Position numbers and translations under genes: made by a program
Notes under the pieces: model-generated
Database searches by the model: none
Seen by the model: the letters and a program-made list of their open reading frames with translations, nothing else
Told to the model about the DNA's origin: nothing
Shown: piece after piece, positions 20,860 through 30,050 of the stretch
Position numbering within the stretch: the first letter of the stretch is position 1
Layout of the letters: each line of letters opens with the position of its first letter
Assembly: GCA_002304935.1 (NCBI GenBank)
Contig: DBPS01000048.1
Span: 22,977-61,050 of the forward strand
Length of the DNA: 38,074 nt
Direction: 5' to 3'
DNA from: Candidatus Humimicrobium oleiphilum
Lineage (GTDB): Bacteria > Actinomycetota > Humimicrobiia > Humimicrobiales > Humimicrobiaceae

Positions 20860-21585
20860 ATGGAAAAAATAAGGGAATTCTTTTACTCGCTTCCAAGAAT
20901 CATTATTGTAAATATTTTTAAAATCATAATAAGAATAAAAGTATTTAATTACGAAAGAATCCCTGTAAACCGTCAGGTTATTTTTGCAATAAATCATGTG
21001 ACCGGAGCTGATCCCATTCTTCTTCTTGCCGGGCTTGGGAAAAAACTTGTTTTTTTTGCAATATCGGAAGATTTTAAGACTAAGTTTACAAATTTCTTCT
21101 TTAGAAAAGTCGGAAACGCAATACCTCTCTTCCAGAAAAATCTTTACAAAAATTTCGGCAGTTTCAGGGAAATGCTGGAAAACCTGAAAAGAAAAGAGTT
21201 GAATCTTGCGATTTTTCCTGAGGGCAAACTTAATAAGACTGATGTTTATGATGATTTCAAAAAAGGAACTGCCTATTTCTCATATAAGTCAAAACTTCCC
21301 ATAATCCCGGTCTATATTCAGGGTGTAAGAGGTCTTAAGGCTGGCATAAGAGCAGAAAACAACAAAGTATCTGAGGGAATATCTGCTCTGGCTTTAAATC
21401 TATTCAGAAGAATAAACATTTTTATCGGCAATCCCATAGATCCTATTGCTGCAAACATAATAAGTGATTTTGAAGCCACAGAGCCAGGTAAAAATTACAA
21501 AGAAAAAATCAACAACATTCATGAAAATATTGAAAAGAATTTCTGGGACCTTCAGGATGAAGCAAAGGAAATTCTAGGAAAATGA
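20860..21585 (+). CDS. plsC: PlsC-type 1-acyl-glycerol-3-phosphate acyltransferase
   Basis: The 241-residue acyltransferase of the PlsC/LPLAT fold shows the catalytic NHVTGADP (His46, Asp51), then LKRKELNLAIFPEGKLNKT (the FPEG block that binds the glycerol phosphate) and IIPVYIQGVRGL. An N-terminal hydrophobic stretch (residues 8-29) would attach it to the membrane. It probably makes phosphatidic acid from lysophosphatidic acid. Divergent from the protease gene with about 106 bp between the starts. Its stop codon is inside the terminator stem that follows. Confidence 0.85.
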   Translation: MEKIREFFYSLPRIIIVNIFKIIIRIKVFNYERIPVNRQVIFAINHVTGADPILLLAGLGKKLVFFAISEDFKTKFTNFFFRKVGNAIPLFQKNLYKNFGSFREMLENLKRKELNLAIFPEGKLNKTDVYDDFKKGTAYFSYKSKLPIIPVYIQGVRGLKAGIRAENNKVSEGISALALNLFRRINIFIGNPIDPIAANIISDFEATEPGKNYKEKINNIHENIEKNFWDLQDEAKEILGK

Positions 21586-21624
21586 CAGACTGCTTTTTTG
21601 ATTTTTGGCAGTCCGTCATTTTTG
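21581..21624 (+). terminator. Terminator after plsC, probably bidirectional
   Basis: AATGACAGACTGC (21581-21593) pairs with GCAGTCCGTCATT (21608-21620), with one mismatch, and TTTGTTT follows. The stem includes the plsC stop codon. On the other strand the stem is followed by TTTT, so it may also stop transcripts from clpB. Confidence 0.75.
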
Positions 21625-21708
21625 TTTATTGTTTAATAAGCATTATTGCCAAACCTGGCTTACTATTGAGCCGGATCAGGATTTTTTTCTTAAGATTTAA
21701 CCAAAAAA

Positions 21709-24300
21709 TTAACCTATCTTAAAATCGAGCTTTTTATCTTCCGGACCGGTTGTGTCAATAATAACTGTATTTCCTTCTTTAATTTCTCCGTTTAAAATTT
21801 TCATTGCCAGAGTATTCTGTATTTCATTTTGTATTACTCTTTTCAAAGGCCTTGCTCCATAAATGGGATCAAATCCTTCCCTGGCTACTAGTTCTTTTGC
21901 CTTATCGGAAATATCAACTTTGATGTTCCTGCTTTCCATCATTCTTTTTAGCTTTTCAAACTGTATAATAACAATCTTCTTTATTTCTTCAAATCCAAGC
22001 CTGTGGAAGATTATTATATCGTCAACCCTGTTCAGAAACTCAGGTTTGAAATAATTCTTCATTGCATCAAGGACCATTTTCTCTATCTCTTTTTCATCTT
22101 TCTTCCCCAGCCCGGTTATATGCTGGCTTCCGATATTGGACGTCATTATAAGAACTGCATTTTTAAAATCAACCGTTCTTCCATGCCCGTCTGTAAGTCT
22201 TCCATCATCCATTATCTGAAGCAGAATATTAAATACATCGGGATGTGCTTTTTCAATTTCATCAAGAAGTATTACCGAATAAGGCCTTCTTCTTACAGCT
22301 TCGGTAAGATATCCGCCTTCTTCATACCCAACATAACCCGGAGGAGCCCCGATAAGTCTTGAAACTGTATGCTTCTCCATATATTCAGACATATCTATCC
22401 TTATCATTGCCCGCTCGTCATCAAAAAGAAATTCTGCAAGAGCCTTCGAAAGCTCAGTTTTGCCGACTCCCGTGGGTCCGAGGAATATAAAAGAACCTAT
22501 AGGCTTGTTTGGATCTCCAAGACCTGCCCGTGCTCTTCTTATAGCGTTTGAAACTGCTGATATAGCTTCGTCCTGGCCGATTACTCTTTCCCTTATCCTG
22601 TCTTCCATAAGAATAAGTTTATCAACTTCTCCTTCTATCAGTTTTGAAAGAGGTATTCCGGTCCATTTTGAAATAATCTCTGCAATATCTTCGTCATCTA
22701 CTTCTTCCTTAAGCATTTTCCTGTCTTTCTGGAGTTCGGAAAGTTTTACATTTTCTTCATTCAGGCGCTTGTTCAGTTCCATTAATTTTCCGTATCTGAG
22801 CTCAGCAGCTTTTTGAAGGTTAGCTTCCCTTTCAGCCTGTTCTGCTTCTGTTTTTGTTTTCTCAATTTCTTCTTTTACTGACTGAATGCTTTTTATCGCT
22901 TCTTTTTCTTTCAGCCAGTGTGCTTTCATTGTATCGCTGGCACTTTTAAATTCTGCAAGTTCTTTTTTTATTTTATCCAGCCTCTCAACAGAAGATTTGT
23001 CTTTCTCTTTCTTTAGAGCCTGTGCTTCAATTTCCAGCTGCTTTATTTTTCTTTCTATCTCATCTATTTCTGTCGGCATACTATCTATTTCAATCCTTAA
23101 CTTGGAAGCAGCTTCATCAATAAGATCTATTGCTTTGTCAGGTAAAAATCTGTCTGTGATATATCTGTTGGACAAAATAGCTGCTGAAAGTATTGCAGAA
23201 TCCTTTATTCTTACTCCGTGATGGACTTCATATTTTTCCTTAAGTCCTCTAAGTATCGCAATAGTATCTTCGACATCGGGTTCGCGAACTAGTACAGTCT
23301 GGAATCTTCTTTCAAGAGCTGCATCTTTTTCAATATGCTTTCTATATTCATCCAGAGTCGTTGCACCGACCATATGCAGTTCACCTCTTGCAAGCATGGG
23401 CTTGAGCATATTCGATGCATCCATAGCACCTTCAGCTGCTCCTGCCCCCACAACCGTATGAAGCTCATCAATAAATAAAATTATTTTTCCTTCTGACTTG
23501 GTTATCTCTTTTAAAACTGCCTTCAGCCTGTCTTCAAATTCTCCCCTGTATTTTGCCCCGGCAATTACTGCTCCCATATCAAGAGCAAAAATAGTCTTCT
23601 CTTTTAAGCCTTCCGGAACATCCCCTGAAACTATCCTTTGAGCCAGCCCTTCCACTATCGCAGTCTTGCCCACTCCCGGTTCACCAATAAGAACAGGATT
23701 ATTTTTAGTTCTTCTGGAAAGCACCTGGATGACTCTCCTTATTTCATCATCTCTGCCGATGACGGGATCCAGCTTCCCTTTTCTTGCAAGTTCAGTTATA
23801 TCTTTTCCAAATCTCTGCAATGCCTGGTATTTATCTTCGGGATTCTGATCTGTAACTCTCTGGCTCCCTCTGATTTCTACAAGAGCCTGGAATATTTTTT
23901 GTTTTGTAATACCACTCCTTCTTAAGATCTCTCCGGTTTTGCTTTTGCTTTCGGAAAGAGCAATAAGGAGATGCTCGGTACTTACATAATCATCTTTTAA
24001 TTGCTGGGCTACTTTTGAAGCAATATTCAGTGTATTGCCAAGTTCGGAGCTTAGATATACCTGCACATTATCCCCTGATACCTTGGGATACTTCTGCAGC
24101 TCTTCTTTAAATATTGCAGCAATTCCTGCAGCATCTATATTTATCTTTTCAACCAGCGGTAGGATTATTCCTTCACTCTGGTCCAAAAGAGCATTAATTA
24201 AATGTATGTCAGCAATTTCCTGGTTGCCATTGTCAAGAGCAATTGTATTGGCAGCAGAAATCGCTTCCTGTGCTTTTACAGTAAATTTATCAAATTGCAT
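21709..24300 (-). CDS. clpB: ClpB disaggregase ATPase
   Basis: The 863-residue AAA+ protein (started at ATG 24300 after GAGGTGA) dissolves protein aggregates together with DnaK. The N-terminal Clp repeat domain (1-145) is followed by NBD1 with GEPGVGKTA and the VVGAGAAEGAMDA loop, then the middle coiled-coil 'propeller' (about 410-525). NBD2 has GPTGVGKTELSKALAEFLF, the YVGYEEGGYLTEAVRRRP pore loop and the conserved sensor-2 region GARPLKRVIQ. There is no SRL-type ClpP-binding tripeptide context that I can see. The start is 11 bp from the dnaJ stop, so translation is probably coupled to it. Confidence 0.97.
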   Translation of the reverse strand: MQFDKFTVKAQEAISAANTIALDNGNQEIADIHLINALLDQSEGIILPLVEKINIDAAGIAAIFKEELQKYPKVSGDNVQVYLSSELGNTLNIASKVAQQLKDDYVSTEHLLIALSESKSKTGEILRRSGITKQKIFQALVEIRGSQRVTDQNPEDKYQALQRFGKDITELARKGKLDPVIGRDDEIRRVIQVLSRRTKNNPVLIGEPGVGKTAIVEGLAQRIVSGDVPEGLKEKTIFALDMGAVIAGAKYRGEFEDRLKAVLKEITKSEGKIILFIDELHTVVGAGAAEGAMDASNMLKPMLARGELHMVGATTLDEYRKHIEKDAALERRFQTVLVREPDVEDTIAILRGLKEKYEVHHGVRIKDSAILSAAILSNRYITDRFLPDKAIDLIDEAASKLRIEIDSMPTEIDEIERKIKQLEIEAQALKKEKDKSSVERLDKIKKELAEFKSASDTMKAHWLKEKEAIKSIQSVKEEIEKTKTEAEQAEREANLQKAAELRYGKLMELNKRLNEENVKLSELQKDRKMLKEEVDDEDIAEIISKWTGIPLSKLIEGEVDKLILMEDRIRERVIGQDEAISAVSNAIRRARAGLGDPNKPIGSFIFLGPTGVGKTELSKALAEFLFDDERAMIRIDMSEYMEKHTVSRLIGAPPGYVGYEEGGYLTEAVRRRPYSVILLDEIEKAHPDVFNILLQIMDDGRLTDGHGRTVDFKNAVLIMTSNIGSQHITGLGKKDEKEIEKMVLDAMKNYFKPEFLNRVDDIIIFHRLGFEEIKKIVIIQFEKLKRMMESRNIKVDISDKAKELVAREGFDPIYGARPLKRVIQNEIQNTLAMKILNGEIKEGNTVIIDTTGPEDKKLDFKIG

Positions 24301-24311
24301 ATAAATCACCT

Positions 24312-25340
24312 CTAAATAATTATTTTTGCTCTTGGATTTTCGTCATATTTTTTTGAAAATTCCTCAAGCATCTTCTTCTGTTCGTCGTTCAGGTTTTCCG
24401 GTATGACTATTTTTATCTTTGCATAAAGGTCACCATTGTCTGCACCCTTTATAAAAGGCATTCCCTTACCTTTAAGCCTGAGTGTTTTCCCGGCCTGAGT
24501 TCCTGCAGGTAGTTTTACTGAAACACTTCCCGAAAAGGTGGGAACATCAATAGAAGCACCGAAAACAGCTTCTTTAATGGTTACGGGTATTTCACAGTAC
24601 AGGTCATTTTCCTTTCTTGTAAAAAAATGATGGGGAGTAATTTCCACAAGAAGGTACAGATCGCCGGCAACTCCTCCGTTCGGGCTCCTGCCCCCTTCAC
24701 CAGTAACCCTGATTTTTCCTCCATTTTTGATGCCCCTGGGTATTTTGACATTAATAGTCCTTGACTTACCTTCTGTAGTCTGGATTTTGAAAGTCCTCTC
24801 AGTACCAAGGTAAGCTTCCCTTAAAGTTATTGTCAGTTTGGATTCTACATCCTGGCCTTTGGCTGTTGCCCTCCTGCTTCTCCAGCTTGTTCTCTGATTC
24901 TGCTTTGAACCTGACCTGCGGGCTGAATCAGATGAAAAATCACTAAATCTCTGGTCAGAACCTCTTCCGAAAAACATTTCAAAAAAATCTGAAAATCCGC
25001 TTCCCAGATCTCCGAAATCAAAACCGCTTCCCTGGAAGTCATAAGATGCCGAACCCTGCTGCCACTGAGCTCCTCCGGGCCATCCCTGCGGACCTGCCCC
25101 TGTTCTTGAGTAAGCTTTCCAGTTTGAACCAAGCTGGTCATAACGGGAACGCTTTTCGGAATCTTTTAAAACCTCATAAGCTTCACCGATTTCCTTGAAT
25201 TTTTCTTCTGCTGCAGGATTGTTTTTATTGGCATCAGGATGATACATTTTTGCAAGTTTTCTGTACGCCTTTTTAATCTCGTCAGCAGAAGCCTTTTTGT
25301 CAACTCCCAAGACCTTGTAATAATCCTTATAGTCAACCAT
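24312..25340 (-). CDS. dnaJ: DnaJ-family co-chaperone without zinc finger (CbpA/type II)
   Basis: The 342-residue J-protein has a J domain at residues 1-70 with HPD at 34-36, followed by a Gly/Phe/Ser-rich linker (about 75-150, including SGFDFGDLGSGFSDFFEMFFG). Two C-terminal substrate-binding domains carry GSVSVKLPAGTQAGKTLRLKGKG. No CxxCxGxG repeats occur, so it is the type II (CbpA-like) form. It would stimulate DnaK ATPase activity and deliver substrates. GGTGG stands 6 bases before the ATG. It is 11 bp upstream of clpB and 113 bp downstream of hsp20. Confidence 0.93.
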   Translation of the reverse strand: MVDYKDYYKVLGVDKKASADEIKKAYRKLAKMYHPDANKNNPAAEEKFKEIGEAYEVLKDSEKRSRYDQLGSNWKAYSRTGAGPQGWPGGAQWQQGSASYDFQGSGFDFGDLGSGFSDFFEMFFGRGSDQRFSDFSSDSARRSGSKQNQRTSWRSRRATAKGQDVESKLTITLREAYLGTERTFKIQTTEGKSRTINVKIPRGIKNGGKIRVTGEGGRSPNGGVAGDLYLLVEITPHHFFTRKENDLYCEIPVTIKEAVFGASIDVPTFSGSVSVKLPAGTQAGKTLRLKGKGMPFIKGADNGDLYAKIKIVIPENLNDEQKKMLEEFSKKYDENPRAKIII

Positions 25341-25377
25341 TTAAAACCACCGTATAAATTATTCTTTCATATAAAGC

Positions 25378-25409
25378 TCCTGCCCATGTTTTGAAATACA
25401 TGGGCAGGA
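25378..25409 (-). terminator. Hairpin between hsp20 and dnaJ
   Basis: TCCTGCCCATG (25378-25388) and CATGGGCAGGA (25399-25409) form a perfect 11-bp stem with a 10-base loop. On the minus strand GCTTTATATG follows, a poor T-run. It may be a partial terminator or processing site after hsp20, lowering dnaJ-clpB expression relative to dnaK-hsp20. Confidence 0.6.
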
Positions 25410-25453
25410 AATATTAATTTTATTATCGACTTTTCAATTTAATAATATAATTA

Positions 25454-25894
25454 TTATTCTGTTTTAACTTCAACCTTTTTAGCTTTCTTGATTTCAGCTT
25501 TTGGAACAATTACTTCCAGCACCCCTTCTTTATAGGAAGCTTTTATTTCCTCTTCCTTTACAGGTACCCCGACGGTGAAAGATCTGTAAAAAGAGCCGTA
25601 GCTTCTTTCAACTCTTACAAAATCCTTTTCTTTTTCCTCTTTTTCAAACTTTCTTTCACCTTTGATTACCAGAAGATCATTATCAAGAGAAACTTCGATA
25701 TCTTCTTTTTTCATTCCCGGAAGATCGGCCTTAACTATTATTTCTGTTTCTGTCTCCTTTATATCTACATCAGGAGACCAGGCTGAGCCTTTTCTTTCCA
25801 GTTTCCCTTCTTTTTCAGTTCCACCAAACCATCTTCCGATATCATCTCTGAGCTGTACAAGATCGCTGAATGGATCCCATCTTACTATAGGCAT
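25454..25894 (-). CDS. hsp20: Small heat-shock protein Hsp20
   Basis: The 146-residue protein has an N-terminal arm (MPIVRWDPFSDLVQLRDDIG), an alpha-crystallin domain (about 42-135, beginning WSPDVDIKETETEIIVKADL and including the A-x-x-x-x-G-V-L motif as ASYKEGVLEVIVPK) and a short tail. It acts as an ATP-independent holdase passing clients to DnaK/ClpB. AAGGAGGGGG precedes the start. It is located between dnaK and dnaJ. Confidence 0.96.
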   Translation of the reverse strand: MPIVRWDPFSDLVQLRDDIGRWFGGTEKEGKLERKGSAWSPDVDIKETETEIIVKADLPGMKKEDIEVSLDNDLLVIKGERKFEKEEKEKDFVRVERSYGSFYRSFTVGVPVKEEEIKASYKEGVLEVIVPKAEIKKAKKVEVKTE

Positions 25895-26045
25895 ATTAAT
25901 CCCCCTCCTTTAAATTACTATACCTTTTTAATAATTACTTTTTCTTTATCTTTTATTTGTTTATATTATTTATATTCCCTTATCATAAATAATGTTTTTT
26001 ATATTTATATATAATTATGTATTTATATACACTTATATATTTTTA

Positions 26046-27980
26046 TTAATTCTTATCATCTTTTGCTTCAAATTCAGCATCTATTACATCTTCATCTTCT
26101 GCTTTCCCGCCAGACTGACCTTCTGCCTGCGAGCCGTCTGTACCTGGCTGTGCCTGGGGACCTGCTCCTCCTGCCTGTGAACTTGTCTGCTGATAAAGAA
26201 GAGTCGACATTTCTCCTACAAGTTTTTCCAGCGTATCAGTTTCCCTCTTTATAGCGTCCGCATCTTCACCTTCCATTATTTTCTTGACACTGTCTATCTG
26301 GGAGGTTATCTTTGTTTTCATGTCAGCCGGCACTTTATCGCCATATTCTCTTAAAGACTTCTCAGTCTGGTAAACAAGCCCGTCTGCCCTGTTCTTTATC
26401 TCAACAAACTCTTTTCTTTTCTTATCATCTGCAGCATGTGACTCTGCTTCCCTTACCATTTTATTTATCTCGTCATCAGAAAGATGAGAAGTCGCTGTAA
26501 TAGTTATTTTCTGCTCTTTTCCTGTTGCCGTATCTTTTGCCATAACATTTACTATTCCGTTTGCATCTATATCAAATGTTACTTCTATCTGGGGTATCCC
26601 TCTCGGAGCAGGCGGGATACCGTCAAGCCTGAAATTGCCGATTGTTTTATTATCACGCGCAAATTCCCTCTCGCCCTGAAGAACATGGATATCCACGCTT
26701 GTCTGATTATCAGCAGCAGTAGTGAATATTTCGCTCTTCTTTGTCGGGATAGTAGTGTTTCTTTCAATCAACTTTGTCATTACTCCGCCAAGAGTTTCAA
26801 TTCCCAGAGATAGCGGCGTAACATCAAGAAGAACGACATCTTTGACATCGCCTTTAAGCACGCCTGACTGGATAGCTGCACCTACTGCGACTACTTCGTC
26901 CGGGTTAACGCTCTTGTTAGGCTCTTTATTTGTTATCTTTTTTACAAGTTCCTGTATTACTGGCATTCTTGTTGCTCCACCTACAAGTATCACCTCATCA
27001 ATTTCAGAAATCTTGTACCCTGAATCAGCCAGAGCTTTTTCCATGGGGATCCTGCATCTTTCAGTCAGATCAGATGTAAGCTGTTCGAATTTTGCTCTTG
27101 TCAGTTTCATTTCCAGGTGTTTGGGCCCGTTTGCATCCGCGGTTATAAACGGAAGACTTATATTGGTCTCCATAACACTTGAAAGCTCTATCTTTGCTTT
27201 TTCTGATGCTTCTATCAATCTTTGAAGCCCCTGTCTGTCAAGCCTTAAATCAATGCCCTGTTCCTTTTTAAATTCATCTGCAAGAAAATTCATTATTCTG
27301 TTATCATAATCGTCTCCGCCCAGATGCATATCGCCATGACTTGCTTTTACTTCAAAAACACCTTCTCCAACCTCAAGTATTGAAACGTCAAAAGTACCTC
27401 CACCAAGGTCAAATACAAGTATTTTTTCTTCTTTTTTCTTATCAAGGCCGTAAGCCAGCGCTGCTGCAGTAGGCTCATTTATAATTCTTAAAACATTAAG
27501 ACCTGCTATTTTCCCTGCATTTTTGGTAGCCTGTCTCTGAGCATCATTAAAATAAGCAGGAACTGTTATAACTGCATCGGTTACTTCTGTCCCCAGATAA
27601 GACTCTGCATCTGCTTTTAGTTTCTGCAATATCATTGATGATATTTCTTCAGGAGTATATTCCCTGTCTGCAAGCTTGACTGTTGCCAGACCATTTTTGC
27701 CTCCGATTACTGAATAAGAAACTATTGCTCTTTCACTTACAACTTCATCATATTGCCTTCCAATGAATCTCTTAATGGAATAAATAGTATTTTCAGGATT
27801 TAAAGCCGCCTGTCTCTTTGCAAGCTGGCCAACAAGCCTTTCGCCTTTTTTTGTAAATGCTACAACTGAAGGAGTTGTTCTTCCGCCTTCACTGTTTGCA
27901 ATTACAACAGGATTACCGCCTTCCATAACTGAAATACACGAGTTAGTTGTTCCCAAATCAATTCCAACTGCTTTTCCCAT
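26046..27980 (-). CDS. dnaK: Chaperone DnaK (Hsp70)
   Basis: This full-length 644-residue Hsp70 has GIDLGTTNSCISVMEG at the N-terminus, AYFNDAQRQATKNAG, VFDLGGGTFDVSI and LVGGATRMP in the ATPase domain. The linker VKDVVLLDVTPLSLGIETLGG precedes the substrate-binding domain. The C-terminal lid ends in an acidic, Gly/Gln-rich tail (EDEDVIDAEFEAKDDKN). It lies 126 bp downstream of the MerR/HspR-like gene and heads the dnaK-hsp20-dnaJ-clpB order. No grpE (nucleotide-exchange factor) gene is present in the window. Confidence 0.98.
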   Translation of the reverse strand: MGKAVGIDLGTTNSCISVMEGGNPVVIANSEGGRTTPSVVAFTKKGERLVGQLAKRQAALNPENTIYSIKRFIGRQYDEVVSERAIVSYSVIGGKNGLATVKLADREYTPEEISSMILQKLKADAESYLGTEVTDAVITVPAYFNDAQRQATKNAGKIAGLNVLRIINEPTAAALAYGLDKKKEEKILVFDLGGGTFDVSILEVGEGVFEVKASHGDMHLGGDDYDNRIMNFLADEFKKEQGIDLRLDRQGLQRLIEASEKAKIELSSVMETNISLPFITADANGPKHLEMKLTRAKFEQLTSDLTERCRIPMEKALADSGYKISEIDEVILVGGATRMPVIQELVKKITNKEPNKSVNPDEVVAVGAAIQSGVLKGDVKDVVLLDVTPLSLGIETLGGVMTKLIERNTTIPTKKSEIFTTAADNQTSVDIHVLQGEREFARDNKTIGNFRLDGIPPAPRGIPQIEVTFDIDANGIVNVMAKDTATGKEQKITITATSHLSDDEINKMVREAESHAADDKKRKEFVEIKNRADGLVYQTEKSLREYGDKVPADMKTKITSQIDSVKKIMEGEDADAIKRETDTLEKLVGEMSTLLYQQTSSQAGGAGPQAQPGTDGSQAEGQSGGKAEDEDVIDAEFEAKDDKN

Positions 27981-28075
27981 AATTAAATCAACCTTTCTTT
28001 TTTAAAATACTGTCAATTTTTAAATTAATAATTATCAACTTAAGAAATTTATAAAGTCATCCAGGCAAAATCCGC

Positions 28076-28094
28076 CTTGATTTAAATCCTCAAA
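28076..28094. promoter_or_regulatory. HAIR-like inverted repeat upstream of dnaK
   Basis: CTTGA (28076-28080) and TCAAA (28090-28094) flank 9 bases. The HspR operator HAIR is CTTGAGT-N7-ACTCAAG, whose CTTGA/TCAAG ends are 11 apart. The match is incomplete in both sequence and spacing, but it lies between hspR and dnaK. Confidence 0.3.
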
Positions 28095-28106
28095 CTTATT
28101 ACTGTT

Positions 28107-28421
28107 TTATTTCCTTGCCAGATAGTTTTTGTAGCAAAGAACTACATCTTCAGGGCATCTGTCAAGTATAACTGCGTCTCTTCTCTTAATCAGTATAATA
28201 ATTGATCTCAGATTCATACCCTGTTCGTACATAAGTTCACGGACATATTCAAGCCAGTTAATGTCTTCCTTGGAATAATACCTTTTTCTCCCCCTCCTGA
28301 GCGGACAAACCAGATTAAATTTTTCATAATAATATAAAGTCCTACTGTTTATGCCAAGAAATTCAGCAACCAGCTCTATTGGATAACTTTTATCAACTTC
28401 ATTAAACATATAATCCGCCAC
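28107..28421 (-). CDS. hspR: MerR-family regulator, HspR-like
   Basis: This 104-residue protein starts at GTG (VADYMFNEV, alternative ATG four codons in). The MerR winged helix is visible: IELVAEFLGINSRTLYYYEKFNLVCPLRRGRKRYYSKEDINWLEYVR, followed by the dimer helix. It ends CPEDVVLCYKNYLARK, with two Cys. Among MerR proteins the short form next to dnaK is HspR, the heat-shock repressor that binds HAIR sites and uses DnaK as co-repressor. The assignment rests on the domain and position directly before dnaK. A palindrome overlaps its own promoter. Confidence 0.75.
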   Translation of the reverse strand: MADYMFNEVDKSYPIELVAEFLGINSRTLYYYEKFNLVCPLRRGRKRYYSKEDINWLEYVRELMYEQGMNLRSIIILIKRRDAVILDRCPEDVVLCYKNYLARK

Positions 28422-28442
28422 GCTTTCTTAAATTAATATAAA

Positions 28443-28475
28443 TATTAACCAAAAAAAAATATTTGTCAACAAATT
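28443..28475 (-). promoter_or_regulatory. Promoter of hspR with overlapping palindrome
   Basis: On the minus strand TTGACA (28470-28465) and TAATAT (28448-28443) are 16 bp apart. The palindrome ATTTGT-CA-ACAAAT (28462-28475) covers the -35, suiting autorepression. Confidence 0.5.
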
Positions 28476-28537
28476 ACTAAATATTTTTTCTAATTTAATT
28501 AAATTACAATTTACTTTTAAGTGAAAATTATTTTTAC

Positions 28538-28558
28538 TTGTTGCAATTATAACAACAA
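28538..28558. promoter_or_regulatory. Inverted repeat TTGTTG-N9-CAACAA in the hspR/trkH intergenic region
   Basis: TTGTTG (28538-28543) and CAACAA (28553-28558) are a perfect 6-bp inverted repeat with a 9-base spacer, preceded by AC. The spacer length recalls CIRCE, but the arms do not match TTAGCACTC. It sits between hspR and trkH and could serve either gene. Confidence 0.4.
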
Positions 28559-28653
28559 ATGTATAAAATTCAACATTTATATATCCAAATACTATATTTT
28601 TTATTTTTTTCTATTAAAATTAATTAGATAATTAAATATTTAGCGGTAATAAA

Positions 28654-29997
28654 ATGGAAGATTTATCATCGTATTTCCTTAAAAGCCAGAGAAAAATAGT
28701 AAACAGGGTTATTCTTGCTTTTGCTATTGTCATTATAACAGGTGCCCTCATTCTGATGCTTCCCCAAATGACTGTAGACGGCATTAGCATCATAGATGCA
28801 TTCTTTACATCGGCGTCAGCGGTTTGTGTGACGGGTCTTGTTGTCCAGGATACTTCGACATTTTTTACTGTTTATGGAAAAGCAGTCATACTTATCCTTA
28901 TACAGATCGGCGGTCTAGGAGTAATGACTATTACATCTATTTTTGCACTGATGCTTGGCCGGAAAATCAATCTTGGTGACAGATTTTATTTAAATACAAG
29001 TTTTGGTTCAAACAAAATATTTTCTCCATCAAGATTCTTTCTTATAATTGCATCTACTACCATAATTATTGAACTTATCGGTACAGGTGTTTTGACACTG
29101 CTTTTTCATTTTAAATATGCATATCCGTTAAAAAATGCTTTTATACATGGACTTTTCCATTCCGTAAGTTCTTTTAATAACGCCGGATTCTCGATATATT
29201 CCAATAACCTGGCAAGCTTTACAGGCGATTTTGTTTTAAATATTACTATTATGTTACTGATAATAATCGGAGGAATAGGTTTCTCTGTACTTTCAGAGAT
29301 ACTTGCATTAAAAAAGACAAGAAAACTGTCCCTGCATGCAAAAATAGTTCTTTCGACAACCGGTATACTTATACTGCTTGGAGCTGCTTCATTTCTTATG
29401 CTTGAATTCAGAAATCCCGGGACCATCGGAACTCTTGAAACTGGTGAAAAGGTGCTTTCAAGCTTTTTCCAGTCAGTCACACCCAGAACTGCCGGATTTA
29501 ATACGGTCGATATGTCAGCTTTAAATGAAACTACAATGATTATGCTTGTAATCCTGATGTTTATTGGCGCATCTCCGGGAGGTACAGGAGGAGGAATAAA
29601 AACTACTACTTTTGCTTCCATCACCCTTTCCGGTGCTGCAGCAATAAAAGGAAGGACAAGTATTACCATATTTAAAAAAAGAATCCCCAGAGGTACAGTA
29701 TACAGAGCTCTTACCCTGACACTTACTGCTATTATCCTTATACTTACAGCTTCAATAGCTATTATGATAATAGAGAAAGAAAGTTTTATAAAAGTGGTGT
29801 TTGAAACAACCAGTGCATTCGGCACGGTCGGCCTTTCAACCGGAATAACTCCGTTCCTTGCCATCCCCAGCAAAGTGATTCTGATATTGCTTATGTTTAT
29901 CGGCAGAGTGGGAATAAGCCTTCTTGCTCTGACCATAGCTTCAAGAGTCAGACCTGAGAAAATAGAAAGACCGGAAGAATCTATATCAATTGGTTAA
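28654..29997 (+). CDS. trkH: TrkH/KtrB-type potassium uptake channel protein
   Basis: The 447-residue membrane protein has the fourfold M1-P-M2 arrangement of the Trk/Ktr family. Selectivity-filter-like segments appear in each repeat: ASAVCVTGL, SSFNNAGFS, TPRTAGFNTVD and SAFGTVGLSTG. The third-repeat intramembrane loop (MFIGASPGGTGGGIKTTT) is present, which gates ion flow in KtrB. It is the ion-conducting subunit and pairs with the RCK-domain protein downstream. The shorter length (under 460) fits KtrB better than TrkH of proteobacteria. Confidence 0.95.
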   Translation: MEDLSSYFLKSQRKIVNRVILAFAIVIITGALILMLPQMTVDGISIIDAFFTSASAVCVTGLVVQDTSTFFTVYGKAVILILIQIGGLGVMTITSIFALMLGRKINLGDRFYLNTSFGSNKIFSPSRFFLIIASTTIIIELIGTGVLTLLFHFKYAYPLKNAFIHGLFHSVSSFNNAGFSIYSNNLASFTGDFVLNITIMLLIIIGGIGFSVLSEILALKKTRKLSLHAKIVLSTTGILILLGAASFLMLEFRNPGTIGTLETGEKVLSSFFQSVTPRTAGFNTVDMSALNETTMIMLVILMFIGASPGGTGGGIKTTTFASITLSGAAAIKGRTSITIFKKRIPRGTVYRALTLTLTAIILILTASIAIMIIEKESFIKVVFETTSAFGTVGLSTGITPFLAIPSKVILILLMFIGRVGISLLALTIASRVRPEKIERPEESISIG

Positions 29998-30050
29998 TTA
30001 TAATTTTATGTATTAAAATATTTTAAAGAAAAAAAGGTTGGAAAGTAATC

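Noticed and set aside
22460..23221. Plus-strand frames inside clpB
   Set aside because: They are shadows of the clpB coding strand with no recognisable domains.
28501..28560. CIRCE (HrcA) element before trkH
   Set aside because: The 9-base spacer fits, but the arms are TTGTTG/CAACAA, not TTAGCACTC/GAGTGCTAA, and no hrcA is seen.
29106..29936. A 276-codon minus-strand frame opposite trkH
   Set aside because: It is the antisense of a well supported membrane protein gene, has no family pattern and no start signals.
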